Assembly (NCBI GenBank): GCA_945888585.1
Contig: CAMDAI010000084.1
Coordinates: forward strand, 1-6,224
Direction of reading: 5' to 3'
Length of the DNA stretch: 6,224 nucleotides
Source: Rickettsia typhi
Lineage (GTDB): Bacteria; Pseudomonadota; Alphaproteobacteria; Rickettsiales; UBA1997
In this document: piece after piece, positions 1 to 6,224 of the stretch
Layout: the number at the start of each line of letters is the position of its first letter
How positions within the stretch are numbered: the stretch's first letter is position 1
The notes under the pieces: model-generated
The model's database searches: none
Seen by the model: the letters and a program-made list of their open reading frames with translations, nothing else
What the model was told of the DNA's origin: nothing
Made by a program: the position numbers and the translations under genes

Positions 1-84
1 AATCGATTGATTTGATTCTAAAGCTAATTTTACAGATGAAGTTCTAAATTCGGCAGAGTAATTGCTTTTTTGTTGTCCAGACAT
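1..84 (-). CDS. IS3-family transposase OrfA, N-terminal fragment (partial at window edge)
   Basis: Twenty-eight codons from an ATG at 84 read without a stop to the left edge. The peptide starts MSGQQKSNYSAEFR and continues SSVKLALESNQSI. The pattern YSxEFRxxxVxLALExxxSI is the first helix region of the helix-turn-helix domain at the N-terminus of IS3/IS911-type OrfA proteins, which bind the IS ends. In this family OrfA is normally fused to the DDE catalytic OrfB by a programmed -1 frameshift; that part is outside the window. No clear Shine-Dalgarno site precedes the ATG; the leader is A- and C-rich. The truncation is due to the window, so whether the gene is intact cannot be judged. The fragment is short, but the match to the family start plus the flanking terminal repeat make the call fairly secure. 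Confidence 0.75.
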   Translation of the reverse strand, partial: MSGQQKSNYSAEFRTSSVKLALESNQSI

Positions 85-101
85 TGTTTTGATTGTTTGT
101 T

Positions 102-121
102 GTTAAATGTATGAATTTAAC
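102..121. repeat. Short palindrome in the IS leader
   Basis: GTTAAAT (102-108) and ATTTAAC (115-121) are perfect inverted repeats separated by a 6-base loop. They lie between the terminal repeat and the orfA start. The palindrome could be a small operator or a leader hairpin limiting read-through transcription into the transposase, but a 7-bp AT-rich palindrome can also arise by chance in such DNA. Confidence 0.35.
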
Positions 122-146
122 TGTCCGGAAAAGTGTAGGCATATCA
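121..146 (-). repeat. Putative terminal inverted repeat of the IS3-type element
   Basis: On the minus strand this 26-base stretch begins TGATATGCC and contains ACTTTTCCGGACAG. TG at the outer tip and a GGAC core about 20 bases in are typical of IS3-family ends. Only one copy is visible, so the repeat status is inferred from family resemblance and not from a matching partner. Confidence 0.55.
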
Positions 147-156
147 TTCTTAAATT

Positions 157-174
157 GACACGGAATTATGGACG
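157..174. other. Possible relic end of an IS256-like element between the IS3 end and ruvX
   Basis: The strip 147-190 is non-coding and separates the IS end from the ruvX stop codon. Within it, GACACGGAATTATGGACG resembles the ends of IS256/Mutator-type elements as I remember them (a GACAC-GAAT core, then a GGAC block). No transposase of that family is visible and there is no partner repeat, so this could equally be ordinary spacer. No convincing terminator hairpin for ruvX is seen here. Confidence 0.2.
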
Positions 175-190
175 TTCTCTTTTATTTTCT

Positions 191-667
191 TTAAACACGA
201 TTATTATGTGGCCTTAGTCGATCTAAAACAGATTGCAGCACTACACTGGCAGCAATTTGATCTACTGACTTACTGCGATCTTTTTTCATTTTGAATTCGC
301 TGATAAATTCATCGGCAACAAAAGTACTAAGGCGTTCATCAGCAAAAATTATTTTTTGATTTTGTAAAAATTGATCAAAATTTTCAGTAAATTTCCTAAC
401 AAATTTACTCATGGCACTTTCAGAATCATCCATATTTAATGGCAATCCAATTACTATTGCTTGAATGGAATTTTCTTTAATTATTCTTTCCAGGATTAAA
501 AAATCAGCTTTGTTTGATTTACGTTTAATAGTTAATTTAGGAGTGGAAATGGTCCTAGACAAATCAGAAATTGCCACACCAATAGTCTTTGTACCAATAT
601 CAAGGGCCATTATTCTGCCTTCTTTTGACAAATCTTGATTTAGCTTTGTTAGATCATCATATATCAT
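191..667 (-). CDS. ruvX: RuvX/YqgF-family nuclease (pre-16S rRNA nuclease / putative Holliday junction resolvase)
   Basis: This 158-residue cytoplasmic protein has an RNase H-like fold. The family is linked to 5'-end maturation of 16S rRNA and, in some bacteria, to Holliday-junction cleavage. Visible motifs are the first strand with the catalytic Asp (ALDIGTKTIGVAISD, Asp23), the IVIGLPLNMD block (about 71-80), FADERLST with Asp110-Glu111, and KSVDQIAASVVLQ with Asp136. The three acidic residues expected of the active site are therefore present. About 20 residues precede the first strand (MIYDDLTKLNQDLSKEGRI), a short extension also found, as I recall, in Rickettsia homologues; with it the protein is slightly longer than the usual 135-150. 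The ATG at 667 is the first in-frame start and has no strong ribosome-binding site. The gene is divergent from gltA, and its 3' end lies 44 bp from the IS3-type element, so the insertion left the coding region intact. Confidence 0.93.
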   Translation of the reverse strand: MIYDDLTKLNQDLSKEGRIMALDIGTKTIGVAISDLSRTISTPKLTIKRKSNKADFLILERIIKENSIQAIVIGLPLNMDDSESAMSKFVRKFTENFDQFLQNQKIIFADERLSTFVADEFISEFKMKKDRSKSVDQIAASVVLQSVLDRLRPHNNRV

Positions 668-756
668 TTATTGATAAATTTATTGCATTTTTTTTGATAA
701 TGAACCAATAATAGAGGTCATTAATAAGCTTTTCCACCCCTAAATAAAATACCCTT
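668..756. promoter_or_regulatory. Divergent ruvX/gltA intergenic region with candidate promoters
   Basis: These 89 bp must carry the start signals for both ruvX (leftwards) and gltA (rightwards). For gltA the best sigma70-like pair I see is TTGCAT (683-688) and AATAAT (707-712) with an 18-bp spacer, giving a leader of roughly 40 bases. For ruvX, TTGGTT read on the minus strand (708-703) followed about 17 bp later by CAATAA is possible and would give an almost leaderless transcript. The sequence is AT-rich, so such matches are easy to find by chance. No riboswitch-like structure is visible. Confidence 0.3.
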
Positions 757-2058
757 ATGACTGAAAATAAAAAAGATATAGCAACTCTTACACTTCCAGA
801 TGGTAAGCAAATTCAATTTCCAATTCATAAAGCTTCAATTGGACAAGATGTAATTGATATAACTTCGCTTTTAAAAGAAAGCAATATGTTTACTTACGAT
901 CCGGGTTTTATCTCTACCGCTTCTTGCGAATCAAAAATAACCTATATTGATGGCGATGCTGGAATTTTACGTCATCGTGGTTATCCAATTGAGCAATTGG
1001 CTGAAAAAAGTAATTATCTGGAAACATGCTATTTGTTGGTAAATGGCGAATTACCCAATAAAAAACAATATGGAGACTTTCATCGTGACATTTACAAAAA
1101 TATGATGGTTCACGAACAACTTCACATTTTATATCGTGGCTTCCCAAGAAGAGCACATCCGATGGCAATTATGGTAGGAGCAGTTGCTTCACTTTCAGCC
1201 TTTTATCATGATACTATGGAACCAACCACTTCAGAAGGCAGAGAAGATGTAGTTTTCAAAATCATTGCTAAAATGCCAACCTTGGCAGCAATGGCTTATA
1301 AATACTCTCTGGGTCTACCAACTATATATCCTAGAGAAGATTTGGGTTTTGCTGAAAACTTTCTTCATATGCTTTTTGCTACACCAATGGCGCCTTATAA
1401 AGTCAGCCCCACAATTGCTAATGCTTTAGAAAAAATCTTGATTTTGCACGCCGATCACGAACAAAATGCCTCTACATCAACAGTTAGACTAGCAGGATCT
1501 TCTGGTGCAAATCCATTTGCTTGTATCGGGGCGGGTATTGCATCTCTTTGGGGCCCCTCTCATGGTGGAGCCAATGAGGCAGTAATTGATATGCTGATTC
1601 AAATTGGTGATAAAAAACGTATTCCCGAATTTATTGCTAGAGCTAAAGACAAGAATGATTCTTTCCGTTTAATGGGATTTGGCCATAGGGTTTATAAAAA
1701 TTATGATCCAAGAGCAGCCGTTCTAAAAAAATCTTGCGATGAAGTGTTGCAAGAACTTGGAATAAAAAATGATCCACTTTTAGATATTGCAGTTGAATTG
1801 GAAAAAATTGCATTAAATGATGAATATTTTATTCAAAGAAAATTATTTCCTAATGTCGATTTCTATTCAGGCATTATTTACAAAGCTCTTGGTATTCCGG
1901 TTAATTTATTTACGGTAATTTTTGCTATCGCGAGATCGGCTGGATGGATTGCTCAATGGAAAGAAATGATTGAAGATCCAGCTTTTAAAATAGGACGGCC
2001 TAGACAACTTTACACCGGATATGATAATCGCGATTATGTTTCCATTGATAAAAGATAA
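757..2058 (+). CDS. gltA: Citrate synthase (type II, Gram-negative form)
   Basis: This cytoplasmic enzyme condenses acetyl-CoA and oxaloacetate to citrate, the entry step of the TCA cycle. Its 433 residues fit the usual length of 427-437. Catalytic residues are all visible: His269 in [10 protein letters not shown], His310 in [14 protein letters not shown] and Asp368 in NVDFYSG, corresponding to E. coli His264, His305 and Asp362. The block [16 protein letters not shown] (from 229) and the C-terminal RPRQLYTGY are also characteristic. The N-terminal part ([34 protein letters not shown]) closely follows the Rickettsia enzyme. The ATG at 757 is the only reasonable start: an in-frame stop lies at 745-747 and the next Met is residue 44. 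No Shine-Dalgarno site precedes it. The stop codon shares its last base with the virB4 start, so gltA is probably the promoter-proximal gene of a two-gene unit. Confidence 0.98.
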   Translation: MTENKKDIATLTLPDGKQIQFPIHKASIGQDVIDITSLLKESNMFTYDPGFISTASCESKITYIDGDAGILRHRGYPIEQLAEKSNYLETCYLLVNGELPNKKQYGDFHRDIYKNMMVHEQLHILYRGFPRRAHPMAIMVGAVASLSAFYHDTMEPTTSEGREDVVFKIIAKMPTLAAMAYKYSLGLPTIYPREDLGFAENFLHMLFATPMAPYKVSPTIANALEKILILHADHEQNASTSTVRLAGSSGANPFACIGAGIASLWGPSHGGANEAVIDMLIQIGDKKRIPEFIARAKDKNDSFRLMGFGHRVYKNYDPRAAVLKKSCDEVLQELGIKNDPLLDIAVELEKIALNDEYFIQRKLFPNVDFYSGIIYKALGIPVNLFTVIFAIARSAGWIAQWKEMIEDPAFKIGRPRQLYTGYDNRDYVSIDKR

Positions 2059-4568
2059 TGGCCAATTTACAGTTAAGAAAAGCACATAAAAAAGATAATG
2101 CTGACTTAGCCCCAAAGGCAATAGCTAGCATACCAGATCCAGATTTTTTACCTTTTGTTTGTCATTATGATCCAAGCACTATTTTAACCAAAAATGGTGA
2201 ATTGATGAGGGTAATTAGAATTGTTGGTTTTAATCACGAATCAATATCTTCAGAATTAGTTAATTTGCGAGAAACCGTTCGCGATGCTATTTCCAAGCAT
2301 ATTAAAACCAATGAATTTGCCCTTTGGATTCACACTATCAGAAGAAGGAAAAATATTGCTCCTAATGGAACTTTTGATGATTACTTTTCTAGTCAATTAG
2401 ATCAGATCTGGGAAGAAAAAAATAATTGGAAAAATCAATATGTTAATGAACTTTATTTAACTATTATTATTCAAGGTTATGACACCTCAATTACCAATAT
2501 TAATTCCCTTTTACGCTCATTTTCCATGGGTGGAACTAAACATTTACATCAAAGAGAATTAGAAAAATCTTATAAAATTTTAAAAAATATTTCCGATAAG
2601 GTTTTAGAAGAAGTTGATGGTTATGGTGCTAAATTACTTGGAATTAAAGAATGGGAAGGGGTTTTATATTCTGAACCAATGCGTTTTTTTGGTAAAATTG
2701 TTAATCTTTGTGAAGATAAATATCCCTTAACAATCAATGATATGTCAGAAGATCTGGCTGGTTATAGGATTGCCTTTGGTAATTCTAGTTTGGAAGTAGT
2801 GGGACAAAATAAAAAGCATTTCGCCGCAATGTTTTCCGTTAAAGAGTATCAGGAAATTTCAGTGGCAGCCTTAGATAAATTTTTGCAATTACCACAAGAG
2901 TTTATCATTACTCAATCTGTTGATTTTATTGATAGAAATAAAGCATTGATGGCTTTTGAATATCAAAATTACATCTTGGATATTAGCGGCGATGAACAGT
3001 TAAAGCAGCTATCAGGACTGGATAATATTATTGAAAGCGATTCAGGAGCAAATACTGATTATGGCGAACAGCAAATTACCATAATGTTAATCAATGAAAC
3101 TACCGGAGGCCTTCAAGAAGATATTATCAGTTCTTTAGAAAAATTTCATGATTTAGGATTAGTTGCTGTACGTGAAGACATTTTTTCTGAACATTGTTTT
3201 TGGTCACAATTGCCCGGAAATTTTAAATTTTTACGCAGACAAAAACCAATCAATACTTCCAGAGTTGCGGGCTTTGCCTCACTTCATAACTTTCCAGCCG
3301 GAAGTAGAGAGGGAAATTATTGGGGCGATGCCGTAACAATTTTTAGAACGGTTCTAGGAACACCTTATTTCTTCAATTTCCATAATGGCGATAATGGCCA
3401 TACCATGATTATTGGACCTCTTGGCTCTGGAAAAACTGTTATGTTAAATTTTTTAGTAAGCCAATCTCGTAAATTTAAAAATAAATTATTCTATTTTGAC
3501 CATGATCATTCTGGCCGTGTATTTATTGAGGCTATTGCCGGTAATAATTTTATAGTTACCAAAAATAAAGAGGAGAAAGCTTTACAAATTAATCCTCTAA
3601 ATTTACCAAATACGCCTGAAAATATTCAGTTTTTATCTAGCTGGTTTAAGTATTTGGTTCATTACGGTAAAGACGAAATCCCTCCAGCAGAATTAGAATT
3701 AATTCCAGAAATAGTAACTGAAATCATCAGATCTAACATTAAAAAATTATCAACAGCGGCAGAATTTTTTAATAAAGATAGAACTAGAAAAATACACGAA
3801 AAACTAGAGATTTGGCACAGCTCCGGTAAATGCGCCTTCATCTTTGATCATGAAGATGAAAATGATTTGCAAGATAATTTGGTAAATGCCTTCGATCTAA
3901 CTTCTATTGTATCACAAAAATCTATTTTAGTGCCAATTATCAGCTATTTACTTTATAAAATTGAATTATCTTTAGATGGCAAACCAACCATTATTGTTCT
4001 TGATGAAGCCTGGAAATTGCTTGATAATTATGCTATTGGTCCAGGAATTAATGATTGGCTGGCCAGACTCCGGAAGAAAAATTGTGTGGTTATTTTTGCT
4101 ACCGAAAGCGTAGAAGAGGCGGGTCAAAGCAATATTACTAATGCTATAAATCAAGATATTGTAAGCAGTATTTTCCTTCCCGATTCTGAGCCAAGCGAAT
4201 ATTACAAAACCGTTTTTGGTCTGAGTGGCCAAGAGTTTGGAATACTATCTTCAATGTCTAATGAAAATCGTCATTTTCTTTTAAAACAAAATGATGATGC
4301 AGTGATAGCAACTCTTGATTTGTCTGGCGCTGGAGCCATGATTAATATACTATCTTCCGATAGCGAAACCACTTTAATTGTTGAAGAAATTAGAGGTGAG
4401 TTTGGACAAGATCCAAAAGATTGGGTTCCTAAGTTTCTTGAAGTTGTTGAAGAGCTTGAAAAAGAGGCGCTTGAAGAAGAAAGACTTGGCGAAGAAGAAA
4501 GATTAAGCCAAGAAAAAATTTTTGAAAATGAAGAACAAGAAAAATTAGAGAAAAATAAATTAGGATAG
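2058..4568 (+). CDS. virB4: VirB4-family ATPase of a type IV secretion system (probably diverged Rickettsiales RvhB4)
   Basis: This 836-residue ATPase powers assembly and substrate transfer in type IV secretion systems, acting at the cytoplasmic face of the inner membrane. The N-terminal CagE/TrbE/VirB domain covers about residues 30-430 and opens with the familiar CHYDPSTILTKNGELMRVI. The ATPase domain follows: Walker A GPLGSGKT (453-460, Lys459), INPLNLPNTPEN (from 511), Walker B IIVLDEAW (Asp649-Glu650) and the RLRKKNCVVIFATES segment (Glu683). Two places differ from what I recall of the family: FDHDHSG (480-486), where FDKDRG is usual, and ATES where ATQS is usual. A Glu/Lys-rich tail, probably coiled coil, occupies about 796-836. 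The start codon overlaps the gltA stop (TAATG), suggesting translational coupling. No virB3 or virB6 gene adjoins it, unlike the main rvh cluster, so I infer a solitary or second copy. Both nucleotide-binding motifs look functional. Confidence 0.93.
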   Translation: MANLQLRKAHKKDNADLAPKAIASIPDPDFLPFVCHYDPSTILTKNGELMRVIRIVGFNHESISSELVNLRETVRDAISKHIKTNEFALWIHTIRRRKNIAPNGTFDDYFSSQLDQIWEEKNNWKNQYVNELYLTIIIQGYDTSITNINSLLRSFSMGGTKHLHQRELEKSYKILKNISDKVLEEVDGYGAKLLGIKEWEGVLYSEPMRFFGKIVNLCEDKYPLTINDMSEDLAGYRIAFGNSSLEVVGQNKKHFAAMFSVKEYQEISVAALDKFLQLPQEFIITQSVDFIDRNKALMAFEYQNYILDISGDEQLKQLSGLDNIIESDSGANTDYGEQQITIMLINETTGGLQEDIISSLEKFHDLGLVAVREDIFSEHCFWSQLPGNFKFLRRQKPINTSRVAGFASLHNFPAGSREGNYWGDAVTIFRTVLGTPYFFNFHNGDNGHTMIIGPLGSGKTVMLNFLVSQSRKFKNKLFYFDHDHSGRVFIEAIAGNNFIVTKNKEEKALQINPLNLPNTPENIQFLSSWFKYLVHYGKDEIPPAELELIPEIVTEIIRSNIKKLSTAAEFFNKDRTRKIHEKLEIWHSSGKCAFIFDHEDENDLQDNLVNAFDLTSIVSQKSILVPIISYLLYKIELSLDGKPTIIVLDEAWKLLDNYAIGPGINDWLARLRKKNCVVIFATESVEEAGQSNITNAINQDIVSSIFLPDSEPSEYYKTVFGLSGQEFGILSSMSNENRHFLLKQNDDAVIATLDLSGAGAMINILSSDSETTLIVEEIRGEFGQDPKDWVPKFLEVVEELEKEALEEERLGEEERLSQEKIFENEEQEKLEKNKLG
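4473..4502 (+). repeat. Two direct copies of a 12-bp repeat inside the virB4 tail
   Basis: GAAGAAGAAAGA occurs exactly at 4473-4484 and at 4491-4502, separated by CTTGGC (period 18 bp, 6 codons). It encodes the repeated EEERL units of the charged C-terminal tail of VirB4. Such purine-rich repeats are prone to copy-number slippage, which would lengthen or shorten the tail in frame. Confidence 0.7.
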
Positions 4569-4582
4569 TTTTTTTTCTAATT
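4543..4582. terminator. AT-rich hairpin at the virB4/rluD convergence, possible bidirectional terminator
   Basis: AATTAGAGAAAAA (4543-4555) can pair with TTTTTTTCTAATT (4570-4582), giving 13 pairs with one G-T wobble around a 14-base loop. It spans the stop codons of both convergent genes, where a shared terminator would be expected. A short T run follows at 4584-4587 for plus-strand transcripts. The stem has a single G-C pair and is weak for an intrinsic terminator, and A/T tracts pair easily by chance in this genome. Confidence 0.35.
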
Positions 4583-5531
4583 CTTTTAAATCAGAAGAAA
4601 AATCAATTTCAAATTGCATCTCTTTTTTAGTAACCGGATGAAAAAAGGCAATTTTATAAGAATGTAAAGCTTGTCTTGTAAAATTATTAATAAAATCTTT
4701 TAAATCTTGATCAATATTGCCGAGGGCTCTTTTTCTATTGCCATAGACTTGATCTCCTATTAAGGAGTGACCAATTGATGTCATATGAACTCTAATTTGA
4801 TGAGTGCGTCCAGTTTCCAACTGACATTCAATCAAGCTTACAAGACCATTCTGATAGATTTTTTTAACAGAATAATGAGTGATAGCACTCCTTCCCCCAA
4901 CGCGCATTATTGCCATTTTTAAACGATTTAATTTACTTCTGCCAATATTTTTCTCTACAACGCCGTTTAATGGCTTAGGAACGCCAAAACAAATTGCTAA
5001 ATATTTTCTTTTTAAAGTACGATTTTCAATTTGTTTGCTTAATTCAGTATGAGCAATGTCATTTTTAGCAACCACCATTAAGCCACTGGTATCCTTATCC
5101 AGGCGATGAACAATCCCAGGACGAAGAACTCCGTTAATACCCGATAAATTATTCTTGCAATAAAATAATAAAGCATTTACCAAAGTTTCATCGTAATTAC
5201 CATGACCCGGATGAGTGGTAAGACCAGCCGGCTTATTGATCACCATCATATTTTCATCTTCCCAGACAATTTCAAATTTAATGTCTTTGGCTAGAATTTC
5301 TGATTCTATTGCCACAGGAACATCAATTAAAAATTCTTCTATACCTTTAATTTTATAAGAACAGCTAGTAAGAGCCTTGTTATTTTGTAAATTAATAACA
5401 CATGATTTTTCAATTAAATCTTGAACTCTGCTTCTTGAGATTTCTGGATTGGTACCGACTAATTTTTTTGCTAAAAATTTATCTAATCTTTGATTTTTAT
5501 CTTCTGTAGTTGCAGTTATTTTTATTGTCAT
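4560..5531 (-). CDS. rluD: Ribosomal large subunit pseudouridine synthase, RluD type
   Basis: This 323-residue protein of the RluA family isomerises uridine to pseudouridine in 23S rRNA. RluD acts on helix 69 (positions 1911, 1915 and 1917 in E. coli), important for ribosome assembly and subunit joining. An S4-like RNA-binding domain covers about 13-70 (NQRLDKFLAKKL, then SRSRVQDLIEKSCV). The catalytic domain shows VINKPAGLTTHPGHGNYDET, the HRLDKDTSGLMVV motif with catalytic Asp145, and the ETGRTHQIRVHM motif from about 240. The HPGHGN loop and overall length favour RluD over RluA or RluC; the specificity call is inference. The ATG at 5531 gives a complete S4 domain, with only a weak AATGAG upstream. 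It lies 18 bp after the rsh stop codon, so the two are probably co-transcribed. Its last 9 bp overlap the 3' end of virB4 on the other strand. Confidence 0.93.
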   Translation of the reverse strand: MTIKITATTEDKNQRLDKFLAKKLVGTNPEISRSRVQDLIEKSCVINLQNNKALTSCSYKIKGIEEFLIDVPVAIESEILAKDIKFEIVWEDENMMVINKPAGLTTHPGHGNYDETLVNALLFYCKNNLSGINGVLRPGIVHRLDKDTSGLMVVAKNDIAHTELSKQIENRTLKRKYLAICFGVPKPLNGVVEKNIGRSKLNRLKMAIMRVGGRSAITHYSVKKIYQNGLVSLIECQLETGRTHQIRVHMTSIGHSLIGDQVYGNRKRALGNIDQDLKDFINNFTRQALHSYKIAFFHPVTKKEMQFEIDFSSDLKELEKKLS

Positions 5532-5549
5532 CTCATTTTTACGGGTTAA

Positions 5550-6224
5550 TTACTCTATTCTAATCACATCAATTATTTTGTCAGAGGTGCGTAATGTTGA
5601 TAAAATTTCCTCTAGGCGCTCTAAATTTTTTACATTAAGATCAATAATTAATTCAAAAAAATCAGTAGTACGATTAGTGGTTTTGATGTTAGTAATACTC
5701 ACTTTATTCTGGGCAATAATGCTACTGATATTTGCCAAACTACCAAATTCATTAGCCATAGTCACTTTAATTGTACTTGGATAGGTTTCTTCACCAAGAA
5801 CCCTAGAATCTTTCCAACAAACATCAACAATCATATGATTATTCACTGCAATAGTTTTAAAACTATGACAATTTTGATTATGTATAGTAATCCCAGTACC
5901 AGTATTTATAACTCCAACAATCAAATCTCCCGGAATTGGGTGACAACATCCAGCAAAGTGAATTGACATACCGGGTATTAGTCCTTCAATTGGCAATAAA
6001 TCTCCATGTTCTTTCTTTTTATCGCTTTTTTCTCGCGATCTTTTCTTTTCATCTTCTAAATATTCTGGATAAATCACTTTTAATAATTCAGTTCTAGATA
6101 TGATTCCTTCTGCCACAAAAATATAAAGATCATCAATATTTTTTTTATTGAAATGAATTAATGCCTTCTTAAGCAGATCCTCGTTAATTTCTAAATCTTT
6201 TGAGACAAAGAATTTATTAATAAT
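5550..6224 (-). CDS. rsh: RelA/SpoT-homologue (p)ppGpp synthetase/hydrolase, C-terminal part (partial at window edge)
   Basis: The frame is open from the right edge to the stop at 5550, giving 224 residues of the regulatory C-terminal half of a long RSH protein. Long RSH enzymes make and/or hydrolyse the alarmone (p)ppGpp and sense starvation. The first 50 or so visible residues are the end of the helical domain (KKNIDDLYIFVAEGIISRTELLKVIYPE). A charged Lys/Glu linker follows, then the conserved-cysteine domain with GLIPGMSIHFAGCCHPIPGD (Cys93-Cys94 of the fragment) and a further Cys119 in HNQNC. The last 80 residues are an ACT domain (MANEFGSLANISSI, then SITNIKT). The HD hydrolase, synthetase and TGS domains would lie beyond 6224, so hydrolase or synthetase competence is unknown. 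An internal GTG at 6116 could be mistaken for a start, but homologous coding continues upstream of it. It leads into rluD after 18 bp. Confidence 0.92.
   Translation of the reverse strand: MINKFFVSKDLEINEDLLKKALIHFNKKNIDDLYIFVAEGIISRTELLKVIYPEYLEDEKKRSREKSDKKKEHGDLLPIEGLIPGMSIHFAGCCHPIPGDLIVGVINTGTGITIHNQNCHSFKTIAVNNHMIVDVCWKDSRVLGEETYPSTIKVTMANEFGSLANISSIIAQNKVSITNIKTTNRTTDFFELIIDLNVKNLERLEEILSTLRTSDKIIDVIRIE

Larger units (their letters stand above)
1..146 (-). mobile_element. IS3-family insertion sequence, 5' end only (cut by window edge)
   Basis: The element runs leftwards out of the window. Its outer end is placed at position 146 because, read on the minus strand, the sequence starts TGATATGCCTACACTTTT and continues with CCGGACAG. 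This matches the general shape of IS150-type IS3-family ends as I remember them (TG start, a TGC block, a TTT run, then GGAC). About 60 bases inside the end lies the start of an OrfA-like transposase, the normal IS3-family arrangement. The other end and any target-site duplication are outside the window, so I cannot tell whether the copy is complete or active. The exact boundary is inferred; an end at 141 (TGCC) is the alternative. Confidence 0.72.

Noticed and set aside
668..756. A riboswitch or structured leader upstream of gltA
   Set aside because: No convincing stem-loop beyond chance AT pairing is visible, and only 89 bp are shared with the divergent ruvX promoter.
914..1168. 84-codon minus-strand open frame inside gltA
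   Set aside because: It lies wholly within the strongly conserved citrate synthase coding sequence and the peptide resembles no family I know; it is an antisense shadow.
1906..2121. 71-codon minus-strand open frame across the gltA/virB4 junction
   Set aside because: It is antisense to two well-supported genes, has no recognisable motif and shows no start signal.
3972..4232. 86-codon minus-strand open frame inside virB4
   Set aside because: It is antisense to the Walker B region of virB4, and its sequence is explained by the constraints of that motif.
757..4568. gltA-virB4 as part of a larger, novel secretion or defence locus
   Set aside because: The flanking genes (ruvX, rluD, rsh) are ordinary housekeeping genes, and no other secretion, toxin or defence gene is in the window.
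5578..5784. 68-codon plus-strand open frame with a hydrophobic stretch, resembling a small membrane protein
   Set aside because: It is antisense to the ACT domain of rsh. The hydrophobic run arises from reading that AT-rich coding sequence on the other strand, and no promoter or ribosome-binding site is apparent.
5550..6116. A complete 188-residue stand-alone protein starting at the GTG at 6116
   Set aside because: The frame stays open for 36 more codons to the window edge and those residues match the RSH helical domain, so the GTG is an internal Val codon.

Overview
The window is AT-rich and densely coding. It most likely comes from a Rickettsiales alphaproteobacterium, that is, an obligate intracellular or host-associated lineage. 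This rests on recognition by eye, not on a search. The citrate synthase is very close in wording to the Rickettsia GltA I remember (KASIGxDVIDI near the N-terminus, then [21 protein letters not shown] and RPRQLYTGY). The RuvX carries a short N-terminal extension like the Rickettsia protein. A VirB4-type ATPase is present, as expected for the scattered rvh type IV secretion genes of this order. Strong Shine-Dalgarno sites are missing throughout.

Layout, left to right. Positions 1-146 are the 5' end of an IS3-family insertion sequence running leftwards: a terminal inverted repeat, a leader with a small palindrome, and the first 28 codons of the OrfA transposase, cut by the window edge. Positions 147-190 hold a short non-coding strip with a motif that may be a relic end of another IS. 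Next is ruvX on the minus strand (191-667), then an 89-bp divergent intergenic region. The plus strand carries gltA (757-2058) and virB4 (2058-4568), which overlap by one base as TAATG. Two minus-strand genes converge on virB4: rluD (4560-5531), whose 3' end overlaps that of virB4 by 9 bp, and upstream of it the C-terminal 224 codons of a RelA/SpoT-type rsh gene running off the right edge (5550-6224). An AT-rich hairpin spans the virB4/rluD convergence.

The genes do not form one obvious pathway. They cover nucleic-acid maintenance (ruvX), the TCA cycle (gltA), protein or DNA secretion energetics (virB4), 23S rRNA modification (rluD) and stringent-response signalling (rsh). The two linkages worth noting are gltA-virB4, which looks translationally coupled, and rsh-rluD, 18 bp apart and probably co-transcribed. 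The virB4 copy stands apart from virB3 and virB6. It keeps intact Walker A and B motifs but departs from the family wording at two other positions, which fits a diverged second VirB4.

I see no CRISPR array, tRNA, rRNA, riboswitch or clearly new system. There is no gene-free stretch longer than about 200 bases.
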